Assembly (NCBI GenBank): GCA_039105265.1
Contig: JAPFFF010000008.1
Coordinates: 2,046,001 to 2,110,000 of the forward strand
Direction of reading: 5' to 3'
Source: Tritrichomonas musculus
Lineage: Eukaryota; Parabasalia; Tritrichomonadida; Tritrichomonadidae
DNA: 64,000 nt
The notes under the pieces were generated by a model, which saw only the letters and a list, made by a program, of their open reading frames with translations, made no database searches and had not been told where the DNA came from. Positions within the stretch are counted from its first letter, which is position 1, and every line of letters starts with the position of its first letter. Below are positions 39,611-48,795 of this stretch, piece after piece. The translations under genes and the position numbers were made by a program.

Positions 39611-39920
39611 AAATTATCCCTTACAAAAAGATTGATATCTTCCTGTACACCATTTTTCATGAAAATCTACTCTTTTACATTCTCTTTTTGTATCAAAAAC
39701 GACGCAAATTCGGACATTATTTTTGGCCTCAAACCCCTTCAAAACATCCATTTTTGGGCACTTTTTCTTAAAATACGCTGTTCCCAAGTTTGAGCTCCTA
39801 GTATTGAAACATGACTCTGAAAATGAATGCTAGAAGACAGGTCTACCTTCGTATTGAAAATCGGACCCAAAACTCAAGGCCAAAATATCTTCCGGAAGAA
39901 TTCGCCATCACTTAAGTAGT
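39611..39920 (-). repeat. Right terminal inverted repeat of Maverick
   Basis: The reverse complement of 21822-22131 with about six differences. It is followed by ATATT (39921-39925), the right copy of the target duplication. Confidence 0.93.
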
Positions 39921-40118
39921 ATATTTTATAAGTGTTAACAAGTTTTTGGAAAAAAAAAATAAATATATTGATATCAAATTGTTGGCAAAAGAATGTGCTT
40001 TATTCATTATTCATTTGATTAAAAAATTAAAATTAAATTCAAAATCATATTTATATTTGTGTAAAAAACAATGATGGTTGGGTTAATTTAAATGATTATC
40101 AAATAATAGCAAAAAATG

Positions 40119-40191
40119 AGCGATGAGTGGATTCGAACCACTGATCTCAAGGTTATGAGCCTCGCGAAGTAACCTGCTGTTCTACATCGCT
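40119..40191 (-). tRNA. tRNA-Met (CAU)
   Basis: Read on the minus strand, acceptor halves AGCGATG/CATCGCT pair fully. The D arm has a 9-nt loop with GG. The anticodon stem CGAGG/CCTTG encloses the loop CTCATAA (anticodon CAT). The T arm AGTGG-TTCGAAT-CCACT is perfect. No intron. A run of six T follows the 3' end (40111-40116), a normal pol III terminator. It lies about 200 bp from the right end of the Maverick, with its 3' end facing the element. One mismatch in the D stem is tolerable. Confidence 0.9.
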
Positions 40192-41159
40192 TCTCATCGC
40201 AATTATAAGAATGTTTATGCTTTGATTCATCTCTTAATCATGTTGAATTTGGGGAAATGTTGATATACAAAAATCTTATAGAAACCGTTTATTTTTAAGT
40301 TTTCTTTCTTTAGCAAATCCTATTCGCTGAAATAGTAAAAGAGCCTACATTATAAATTGCCCAGTCAATCCATATATTTCTTGATATCTGCAGGAAAAGG
40401 ATGAATTTTCCTGTCAGTCCAACTGAATCTTAGATTAATTCTTCCTCAGTTTTCTTGATCAACAATTTGAATTTCATATTGTATTTTCCGTTATTAACTC
40501 AGCATAGTCAACATCTTTTTTCAGTGTATTATTTGTATAATTGGCGTTTTCTATCCTTTTTAATGTTGAAAATCAGAAATTTCATTCAATGAATCCTTTT
40601 TACTGTGTTTGTGCATCTAATGACCTAAATTGTGGTGTTTGGCTCTACGCATCCAACAATCTATAGTAAGTAAAGTCGCATCGTAGATCAATGATGCTAC
40701 TTTGGTGATATTTGGATCTTAAAAATAGAATCCTTGGAGCAAAAAACGCTCCCAGGTGGATATGTAGGACATTCAAATCCTTAAATTCTATATCCATATG
40801 GAAACAAGTTCAGAAAAAGAGATTCGACGTATTACCTGCACTCGAAGCTGGTCTCCATCATCACTCATTAGGAGTCTTCATACGTCTATACATCCATACA
40901 TATATAATGTCTTTAATTCCAGGATAGCTATTTTTTTCTCAGGATATCTGCTTTTGAGGTGTATTATATGACCTTTATGATAATTTGGAAATTTCATTAG
41001 AGATAAAATGATCTAAATTAAATTGCCGTTATCCTGGAATTTTTTTCAATACTGTTTTATTGTTTATTAAAAGAAAAGGATTAATTTCATCCCATTTTCA
41101 GTTTTTCGGATGAACTGTATTACAAATTTGGATTGTAGAAAAGAAAATACCAAAAGAAT
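40192..41159. other. Gene-poor spacer between tRNA-Met and second element
   Basis: No supported gene. Composition around 40570-40920 is less AT-rich than true spacers here, and a 71-codon frame exists at 40712-40927 without recognisable content. This may be decayed coding DNA. Confidence 0.4.
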
Positions 41160-41164
41160 CATAT
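41160..41164 (+). repeat. Target-site duplication CATAT, left copy
   Basis: Matches 45421-45425 exactly on the other side of the element. Confidence 0.8.
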
Positions 41165-41420
41165 AGTAGATATATAAAGTGAGTTAAATGACGTCATCAA
41201 TGTAAATGCATAAATGGATTCATTTTTGCTGGTCAGAACTGTTTTCATTGAGGCTTATCGATCATAAATTGAGTAGTTGACGTCAGAATTTTACGAGCAT
41301 AAATTGTTTCGATAAGGCTTTCGTTAAGGAATTTCATGGTTCATAGAACCTCGAACGGAGTTCTTTATGATTGCGTTGATGGATTGAATTGATGTAAATA
41401 ATTATTGTAAAAATATAATG
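41165..41420 (+). repeat. Left TIR of small Maverick-like element
   Basis: 256 bp, identical by eye to the reverse complement of 45165-45420. It contains two copies of the palindrome TGACGTCA (41189-41196 and 41278-41285). Confidence 0.93.
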
Positions 41421-41467
41421 CAAAATATTAATGATAAAAATACTTTTAATTTTAAGTTAAAGAATTA

Positions 41468-41773
41468 ATGACAGACTTTTATGAAATCGATAATGTTGAA
41501 TTATTGGAGAGTTTAATGATCGAATTGGTTAAGAAAGGTGAATGTAAACTGATTAATAAATTACTGAGACGAAATGAAAAATGTAATGACTTGAATTCAC
41601 GTAAATTAAATAAAGCAATCATTCGTAATGGCTATAAGTTCACAAAACGGAATGGCAAAATGACTTACATTAAGTCCAAATGCCTTCCTTACTGCAAGAA
41701 ATTAAATGATGATGAGACAAATTTATTGAATAATGTAATGCAGGATTTCGTTCGAAAATCTGAAAGATTTTGA
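41468..41773 (+). CDS. Hypothetical protein of small element (101 aa)
   Basis: A basic, helical protein (ELVKKGECKLINKLLRRNEKCNDLNSRKLNKAIIRNGYKFTKRNGKMTYIKSKCLPYC) that starts 47 bp inside the left TIR. Two Cys and many Lys/Arg residues suggest nucleic-acid binding. No family is recognised. Confidence 0.5.
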   Translation: MTDFYEIDNVELLESLMIELVKKGECKLINKLLRRNEKCNDLNSRKLNKAIIRNGYKFTKRNGKMTYIKSKCLPYCKKLNDDETNLLNNVMQDFVRKSERF

Positions 41774-41868
41774 GTCCATTCGGACAAACCCAAGGTCTGT
41801 ATTGATGCAACTCATTAAATGTTTCAATCTAGGCTATTTTTAATTAAACATGAATGAAAAATAAAGGA

Positions 41869-41945
41869 TTTGATAATGATTCGTTAATGATTTGATAATG
41901 ATTCGTTAATGGTTTGATAATGATTTGTTAATGGTTCAATAATGT
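41869..41945 (+). repeat. Iteron-like 21-bp tandem repeat
   Basis: The unit TTTGATAATGATTCGTTAATG occurs about 3.5 times in tandem with small changes, in the gap between two ORFs of the small element. It could be a control or replication site, or simple slippage. Confidence 0.6.
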
Positions 41946-42002
41946 TTATCAAAAATGTTAACATGATGTTATTTATTTTTGTCTTCATTCAAATATTCGA
42001 TA

Positions 42003-42293
42003 ATGAATAAATTAAAAACTTTATTTAAAACTAACGTCAAAACTTCGTATGAAGACCAAAACTCTAAAGAATTTCCTTCAATCGATGCATCTGTTCCAAC
42101 AATAAATTATGACGACATACAATTTACATCATCAAGTGACTTAGATGACGATCATTCATCTAATGAAAGTCAAGAATTTATGATCCATTCACGTAAGCGT
42201 AAATCACCAGAGCAAGTTCGTCAACATTACAATGATTATCATCGTGAATACTTAAAGAAATATCGATTAAGAAAGAAAAATGAAGAAGCATAA
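42003..42293 (+). CDS. Small basic-region protein, bZIP-like (96 aa)
   Basis: The start is placed at the first true ATG (MNKLKTLFKTN). An acidic Ser/Asp-rich middle (SSSDLDDDHSSNESQEF) precedes the basic end HSRKRKSPEQVRQHYNDYHREYLKKYRLRKKNEEA. This resembles the DNA-binding half of a bZIP protein and the KHQREYRARVKKK segment near 16.4 kb. bZIP proteins commonly bind TGACGTCA, and that palindrome is present twice in each TIR. The function is inferred. Confidence 0.5.
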   Translation: MNKLKTLFKTNVKTSYEDQNSKEFPSIDASVPTINYDDIQFTSSSDLDDDHSSNESQEFMIHSRKRKSPEQVRQHYNDYHREYLKKYRLRKKNEEA

Positions 42294-42467
42294 ATGAAAG
42301 AATTACATCAATTAGCCATTAATGCATTAATTAATGTATTGAATGCTAATTCACAAATCATTAATGCTGAAGATTCTGCTAACATTAATAGTACTACTGA
42401 TTATTACGATAAATGTCGAAAAATAATTGATCTCATTTATAAACTCTATAAATCGTCATCAGAGTAA
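42294..42467 (+). CDS. Small ORF of small element (57 aa)
   Basis: MKELHQLAINALINVLNANS.. begins immediately after the stop of the preceding ORF and ends overlapping, by 22 bp, the convergent polymerase-N-like segment. It is helical and slightly leucine-rich. No family is recognised, and it may not be an independent gene. Confidence 0.35.
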   Translation: MKELHQLAINALINVLNANSQIINAEDSANINSTTDYYDKCRKIIDLIYKLYKSSSE

Positions 42468-43216
42468 TCATCATTGTCATCCGAATATTCATTAACACCA
42501 ACGAATTCATCATCACTTTTATCAGAGTTTAATACATCACCATCCATATTCATAATTATTACATTATCATTACCATCAGACCTTTGGTCCGGCGAAGCCT
42601 CATCATCATCATAATGGTATTTACGTTTTGATATTTTTGTTGTCGATATTCTTAATGGCTCGTCATGAAATTCATCATCATCTTCAAACATTGGTATGTC
42701 TTTAATTGGGGTATTATCATTAATGGATAAAGTTAAGCAATAAAGATCTTGATAATTCATTAATGAAAACATGTTATTCTTCATCATTTCAATCAATAAC
42801 TCTAATGAAATTAAGTAATACTTATCTCTTGAATCTCTTTGCCATGTACCAGATTTACGTTTCCCAAAGACTTTATTACCGTCTCGTACATATTTCAATT
42901 CATCGTAATGATTAATGAAGTATTTAGTGTATTCTGTTTGTTCGAACTTGAAGTAATGTTGTTTATAAACGGCTAATTCAATGATATATTTAGCTTCAAG
43001 TTTATCGACACCTCTTTCAATAATCCTAAATTGATTCCTTTTAGGTCCCTCATCGTAATAATGAATGATACAGTGTATACTTAATTCATTACAGAAATCA
43101 TCAAGGTCTTTATTGTTGTGATAATTGGTAATGAATTCATTAATGCCTTTTACATTCTTCATCATTAATCTTGTTGCAACAATACCTAATTCACCATCAT
43201 CAATTAAATCCTTCAA
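42446..43216 (-). pseudogene. Polymerase-N-like segment of small element (part 1)
   Basis: Contains IHCIIHYYDEGPKRNQFRIIERGVDK..YIIELAVYKQHYFKFEQT, which resembles the N-terminal region of protein-primed family-B polymerases of Mavericks (the 'iel..y..HYF' stretch). An Asp/Glu-rich tail follows (DNDDYSDDDL). It belongs to the fossil polymerase region of the element. Confidence 0.5.
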
Positions 43217-43657
43217 TTACCAAAGAACGCATGGAATCTCGATTGCAGATCTTCTTTCACAATAATCATCACCACGTGTGAATATCTGATAACGTCTTAA
43301 ATCAATGTCAGTGTTATTCCAGTAATTGAAGAATGAACCACCTCTGTCTTTATATGTTTTCGTTTTTGGTTGATTCAATTTACGTAATCCAACTGAACTA
43401 AATAATGACCAAGCAGGTAATTCAGCAAAACCGTTTTCATAAAAGTATTCAGGTGGTCTGCCATCAATGTCATAAATCAATTCTCCATCTTTTAATCTTT
43501 GAATTAATTCAACTAATGTTTTCGGTGTTAATGGAACATGATGCCATTTAGTTTGATTGTTTGATTCTGATACACAGTAATCGAATATATATTTATCGTC
43601 AGCATTAATGCGTGGAGCAACTGTATTCTCTAATGAATCAATTAACAAATCATTCAA
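43217..43657 (-). pseudogene. Polymerase-N-like segment of small element (part 2)
   Basis: Contains WHHVPLTPKTLVELIQRLKDGELIYDIDGRPPEYFYENGFAELPAWSLFSSVGLRKL, lying next to part 1 on the same strand. I take it as part of the same fossil polymerase region. No catalytic motif is present. Confidence 0.45.
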
Positions 43658-43751
43658 TTTCTTTCTACAAAATCTGTTTAATGACTCAAAATTAACTACC
43701 CAATGAAAAGGATTAGTTTCAATAGCTTCAATGATATCATTAACTAATTTA

Positions 43752-44518
43752 CAGTTGTTCCACTTTTGTAACGGAAAAATCCACTTTCGTAACAGAAAAT
43801 GTAACCACCAAAATTTTCAAAATTAGTTATCACCTAACTTTTTGATTTTTTATCCACTTTCGTAACAGAATTTTTTTTTATGATTTTTTAAAAATTCATA
43901 TTTTTCATTTTGCATTTTTTTTTTATCGAAATTCTTTCATAAAGAGAAGTTTAATCAAGAAATGATATTTATAAAGAGGTTTATTAAGTTATTAATAATA
44001 ATTTTGGATTTACTCAAAACTCTTTTTTTAGAAGAAAATCATGTTTTTATAATTGTACTATAAATATAAATGAATATTAAACAGGAAAATTTAAAAAAAG
44101 GATAGAATTCAAGAAAAAATTAGATTATAATTTCAGACAAAGCAAATAAAAAATCAGTATTGCATTATTATGATGAAATAAAATACATTTGTAATGGAAT
44201 TTTAAGCTTTTAAAATAACAAAAATTCTTTTTTTAGCAAGATGTTTGCAATAATTATCTTCATCTATAATTTCAAATAAAATGTTGTTCCCAATAACTAC
44301 TGTGTTTTCTACAATTATTTGCATTATATTAAAAATGTAAAAACTCATTAAAAACATAGATAATTAAATAATAAAATTTTCTGTTACGAAAGTGGAAAAT
44401 TCTGTTACGAAAGTGGATAAAAAATCAAAAAGTTAGGTGATAACTAATTTTGAAAATTTTGGTGGTTACATTTTCTGTTACGAAAGTGGATTTTTCCGTT
44501 ACAAAAGTGGAACAACTG
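43752..44518. mobile_element. mariner/Tc1-type MITE, 767 bp, nested in small element
   Basis: Inverted ends of about 122 bp (43752-43873 and 44397-44518) start CAGTTGTTCCAC and look identical. The dinucleotide TA flanks both sides (43750-43751 and 44519-44520). TA duplication and a CAGT start are typical of Tc1/mariner. CCACTTTYGTAACRG is repeated at ~43760, ~43780 and ~43854, with an extra copy on the right, as for subterminal transposase sites. The internal ~520 bp is AT-rich with no transposase, so the element is non-autonomous. It interrupts the fossil polymerase region of the small element and therefore inserted later. Confidence 0.88.
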
Positions 44519-44975
44519 TATCTTGAACTTCATCATTGTTAACATCAAACCATTCCCTAAATGACTTAATTCGTTTAGCATTTTGTTCCTTAATTGATTC
44601 ATCCAAATAAATGGTGTCGTCATTTTGCCAGAATTCATTCAAATATCTATGTTGTTTCTTAATGCTATCCATCAATGAGTCATCTTTCTTATGCAAATCT
44701 CTATTGAACTTTTCATGTAATCTCTGACGATTGAATTCATATAAGGGATCGCTAATTTTACGTAAATGCTTGAGTTTATTGAATAATGGTGTGTCGGAAT
44801 CAATGTATTTCGTTACTTGTTTCGGATGTTTGGGTGCATGAGGAACATGTAATTGTTTGATTAATGGTTGAGGTTGAATGTTCATCAAGGATTCCCAAGC
44901 ATCATCAGTACATTGCGTAATAATCATTACCACCATCAAAGCCTTTATCACGAATGCCTGCACTAATAGATTCAA
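44519..44975 (-). pseudogene. Polymerase-N-like segment of small element (part 3)
   Basis: Contains QLHVPHAPKHPKQVTKYIDSDTPLFNKLKHLRK, close to GIPHAPKHPKAPKRYIDSND in the 18-kb Maverick. Part of the same fossil polymerase region, on the far side of the MITE. Confidence 0.5.
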
Positions 44976-45117
44976 TTAAAGATTCACGAGCCAATTGCTC
45001 ATCACCATTACTTACATTTATGAAATCATCAATTTTATCATTTTCGTCATATATCAAATTACTCAATTCAACTAATTCACCAATCTCACAATCATCAAGT
45101 GCCTTCACAAACGCCAT
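44905..45117 (-). pseudogene. N-terminal piece of polymerase-N-like region (70 aa)
   Basis: Starts MAFVKALDDCEIGELVELSN 48 bp inside the right TIR and ends GFDGGNDYYAMY. The counterpart in the 18-kb Maverick (MGYDGDATYGSVYWF) has a similar Gly-Asp turn at a similar distance from its TIR, which supports common origin. Confidence 0.5.
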
Positions 45118-45164
45118 CACTTATATTTTTCGATCAATTTCGGAATAATAAAATAATTATATTA

Positions 45165-45420
45165 CATTATATTTTTACAATAATTATTTACATCAATTCA
45201 ATCCATCAACGCAATCATAAAGAACTCCGTTCGAGGTTCTATGAACCATGAAATTCCTTAACGAAAGCCTTATCGAAACAATTTATGCTCGTAAAATTCT
45301 GACGTCAACTACTCAATTTATGATCGATAAGCCTCAATGAAAACAGTTCTGACCAGCAAAAATGAATCCATTTATGCATTTACATTGATGACGTCATTTA
45401 ACTCACTTTATATATCTACT
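45165..45420 (-). repeat. Right TIR of small Maverick-like element
   Basis: Identical by eye to the reverse complement of 41165-41420; TGACGTCA at 45300-45307 and 45389-45396. CATAT follows at 45421-45425. Confidence 0.93.
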
Positions 45421-46343
45421 CATATTCCAGAATTTACATTTTATATAAAGAAGAAAAAAGTCCATTTTAGCATGATGCTCTTAGAAGTTGCTTTAAAAGA
45501 TCATCATTATCTCTTAGGCGGGAAAAAGAAATGGCAGGTGGGAAATTTCAAATACTTTTGAATGTTGAGATAGATGAAATGAAGCAAATGATAGCTCGAA
45601 AATGCGATTGAAGGCGAATATATAGAAATGGAATATGCAATTGAATTTGCTGAAATGTTAAGAAACAAAAGAATTCAAAATGCAATCAACTATTCAAATG
45701 TAAATGAATGCTATGGATTTTTGCGACGAAATAAGAAAATTTGAACAAAGTATAGAAAAACAGGAAAACTTAGGTCTATCAGTACCTTATTGCATTTGAA
45801 CCAGAACTCCATACACCTAAAAACATCGGATTAAATCGAATAATGGTTTGAACCAGTAGCTATTCTATGACCTTTTGGAAAAGTGTTCTATTTTTTTTTT
45901 CTAGAGTTATTAGATCAATTTGGGTAAGTGTAATCTTTTTTTATAGATCTTCTTGTAGAATTGTTGAATCGATTATGTTTTCAAAAGTCAGACAATGAAG
46001 TTTGGTTTCAATTTTGGTGTAAAAATCATAATAGCATTCGCGCTTAGGAACATTCCTCAATAAAGCTATTAAATAGTAATAATTCGTAAGAAACTAAAAA
46101 ATATTGATAATAAATGGTTTCTATTCAAACCTAAACGAGAAAATTGAGAGCTTGAATAGTTTACAAAAACAAGTCCTGAATTCAAATTTTTTGCATTTGA
46201 CACTAGATTATCAGTTTTTAAAATCTGATATCGAGATTATCGATTATCATGATATCAGACATGAAATGTGATGTAAAAATAATTGTAAACTTGATATCAA
46301 TTACCGAGATCTCGGGATCTCAAACAGATTTATCTTTTTTTTT

Positions 46344-46450
46344 AAGCATACCTCCATTTGACGGTTTGGAGGAATTTTCAATTCAAAATTCCTCCATTGA
46401 GGATAAAATACTCTCAAAAATCCTCCAAACCGTCAAATGGAGGTTTGCTT
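46344..46450. mobile_element. Tiny MITE/hairpin element (~107 bp)
   Basis: A perfect 23-bp arm at 46351-46373 (CCTCCATTTGACGGTTTGGAGGA) is mirrored at 46421-46443. With one mismatch the arms extend to ~30 bp, beginning TAAGCA. A C plus poly-T stretch lies on both sides and could be an ~8-bp target duplication, though the T-run makes that uncertain. There is no coding capacity. Confidence 0.65.
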
Positions 46451-47400
46451 ACTTTTTTTATAATTGATATTTGTGATTTTAAAATATTAAAAAATAATTA
46501 ATTTAATATATTGATGTTTATTTTTAGAATAAAATCAAAAAAATATATCATACATTACGATCATATATTTATCAAAAAGTTTGCTTGAAAATTCTGATAT
46601 CGAAAGCTGTGTGAAAAAAAATTATCGATCCCAGAAATTGATCTTGAGTATCAGTGCATATTTATTTATCGATATCAAAAAGTTAATCAATTATCGATCT
46701 CGAGAATCGGAGAATAACAAGTCTTGTTTTAGTGAAATTGCTTATCTTTGAAATTATTTTGCTAATTGCTCATCTAACCTTATTTATTTAATGATACAAC
46801 AATAAAATAGGAATTTATTCATACAACCAGATCTAATTGATAATTTTATAGATTATCTATAATAGATACAATATTATATTTCAGATACTCTCCTCAGTAT
46901 CGCTGATTTTTTAATAATTTAAAAGTCAATTTAATTACACTAAATGAAAACTTTAGAAAGCAAAGGAATTACAGTATTAATAATTAAGATATGAGGGTAT
47001 ATAATTATAATGAAAATAATAAACTTTTTGAAGCGACCAAAAAAATTTGATATTGTGCTATATAATTCAGAGTTGAAAAATAAATTGAGAATGAATTTCA
47101 AAATTCAATAAAAATTGAGAACTATGATCTCAAATCTTTTTAAAAATTTAAAAAGAAAGAAAATTAATAAAATAAATATAAATAATAATAATAGTTAAAA
47201 AAAGAAATAATTTTTTATTAAGTAAAATAAAAATTGAGAATAATCTTAATATAAAAACGGTTAATAGTTAAAAAAGAAATAATTTTTTATTAGAATAGAT
47301 TAAAGAAAATAAATATGTGATATAATTTTGAAAGAATATCCTAAATAATTCACAGAAATTTTGATCAGCCTGTATTCAAAATTAAAAAAATTATTTTTTT

Positions 47401-47559
47401 TTTATTTAAAATTGTTAATATCGTTCGATCCTATCGTTCTATGTTCGTATATGCATTTTTTTCTAGAAAAAAGATATTTATACATTGTTTTAAATATATC
47501 CCGAGAAAAATACGAACCCTGAACGATAGGACCGAACGATATTAACAATTTTAAATAAA
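47401..47559. mobile_element. MITE-like inverted repeat, 159 bp
   Basis: The arm at 47401-47450 (TTTATTTAAAATTGTTAATA..) pairs with 47510-47559 over 50 bp with about five differences; the loop is 59 bp. Size and structure fit a MITE. The target duplication is unclear in the T-rich flank. Confidence 0.65.
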
Positions 47560-47630
47560 AAGCCTCCAAAATTCAATCAAAACGATGAGTTTATTAGGAG
47601 GAAAAACAAAATTTAAAAAATATTTTTTTA

Positions 47631-47861
47631 AGGTACAAATCTAGTACGTTATAAATTGAGAGAAAGAACGTTATATATTTGAGACCCCTTACCCTATTGA
47701 AAAAGTTTTATTTTGAATGAGTGTCAGATTTGAAATTCTGAACTTTATTTTTTTTTATAAAATTTTTATGATAAAAATATTTTTTTTTTATATAACATGT
47801 CGTTTAGTTTAATAAAGTGTCAAAAAATTTTGCGGTTTCTAAACGTACTAGATTTGTACCT
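47631..47861. mobile_element. TA-flanked MITE candidate, 231 bp
   Basis: Ends AGGTACAAATCTAGTACG.. and its reverse complement are perfect over ~20 bp (47631-47650 / 47842-47861). TA lies outside both ends, as in Tc1/mariner insertions. The interior is AT-rich with no ORF. Confidence 0.55.
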
Positions 47862-48748
47862 TAATCAATTAAATCACGGTAAATTGGTTTATTTGGCAAA
47901 AAATATATTTTATAAGTCTTAATTCGTTCTTTTTAAGAAAAAATAATTGTATTTTCCAAATATCATTTAGATTAGTTAATAATAATATATATTTCAAATA
48001 AAATATAATATGTATTTTTTATTTAAATTTTTATTTATTACATTTTTTTATTTATATTCGGTAAATTTATAGATTATGAATAACTTTTTTTTCACAATTA
48101 TTTTTGAATGAGCTCATAGAATCGGTCAGTCTGATATAATTATAATGAAAACTAAGCGCTTAGTTTTTGGCTTTTTGAGTTTTCACTTTTTTTGAGAACA
48201 ATGATAGTAATGGTAATTGGTTTTTTATAAAAAAAAATTATTCTTCTATATTGATTTAGAGTGTTAAGTTAATTTTATAAAGACGATGAGAATATGAATG
48301 ATGTTTAATTGAGAATCACCAACAAATTTTCTAAATTTTATTTTATATAAAGGAGAACGGAGAACGTTTTTTTGTACGTTAATATGAAAAAATAAAACTC
48401 GTTTAAAATGCTATTAAATAAATATTTTAGTAATAGAAGCTAGGAAAGTTGCTTATTAATTAAGGATAAATATTTTTACAGGATTTAATATGATTTTTGA
48501 CAACAAAAAAATAAAGATTTTAATAATGGATTTGTTAATTTTGAATTTAGGATAAAATTCTAAGGTAGCTACTTATATAGAAGATTAGAAATGTTCAATT
48601 AATATTAATGATCATACCAAAAAAGAAATCGGTCGTAGAAATCTTTCATTATTTTAAAAGAAAGAATATGGAAAAATTATGTTTTAGTAAACTTTTTGAA
48701 TATGCTATTTTTCACTACATACACAATTACTTTCAAATTTAAAAAATA

Positions 48749-48795
48749 AATTGAGAGAGGATTTATCAATTTAAATTATAAATCCTCTCTAATTT
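48749..48795. repeat. 17-bp inverted repeat hairpin
   Basis: AATTGAGAGAGGATTTAT faces ATAAATCCTCTCTAATTT across an 11-base loop. It stands alone in the desert, and its function is unknown. Confidence 0.5.

Larger units (their letters stand above)
21822..39920. mobile_element. Maverick/Polinton element, 18.1 kb
   Basis: Terminal inverted repeats of about 310 bp (21822-22131 and 39611-39920) start ACTACTTAAG and differ at roughly six positions, about 98% identity. A 5-bp duplication, ATATT, flanks the element at 21817-21821 and 39921-39925. Inside are the Polinton hallmarks: a retroviral-type integrase, a packaging ATPase, a jelly-roll capsid candidate and a pVI-like peptide. With these are KilA-N and NUMOD4-like proteins, a huge fibre-like protein, a polymerase-N-like protein and several orphan ORFs. 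I see no polymerase catalytic core and no adenovirus-type protease. The ORFs present are long and open and the TIRs are nearly identical, so insertion looks recent. The element looks structurally complete at its ends but has an incomplete gene set. Confidence 0.95.
41165..45420. mobile_element. Small Maverick-like element, defective, 4.3 kb
   Basis: TIRs of 256 bp (41165-41420 and 45165-45420) start AGTAGATATA and appear identical. CATAT (41160-41164 and 45421-45425) is duplicated outside them. The 5-bp duplication, 5'-AG ends and TIR length fit Polintons. Inside are small ORFs on the left and polymerase-N-like segments on the minus strand. One segment shares HAPKHPK..KYIDSD with the 18-kb Maverick. 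No integrase or capsid genes are seen, so it must rely on helpers. It is broken in perhaps three or four places, including one insertion of a TA-flanked MITE at 43752-44518. Identical TIRs suggest a recent insertion. Confidence 0.85.

Noticed and set aside
40712-40927. 71-codon ORF between the tRNA and the small element
   Set aside because: No recognisable content and no context; may be relic sequence.
45426-45770. Transposase relic beside the small element
   Set aside because: One frame gives YSNVNECYGFLRRNKKI, which looks protein-like, but it is too short and broken to name a family.
46249-46467. 72-codon ORF
   Set aside because: It spans the inverted-repeat element at 46344-46450 and owes its length to the repeat.
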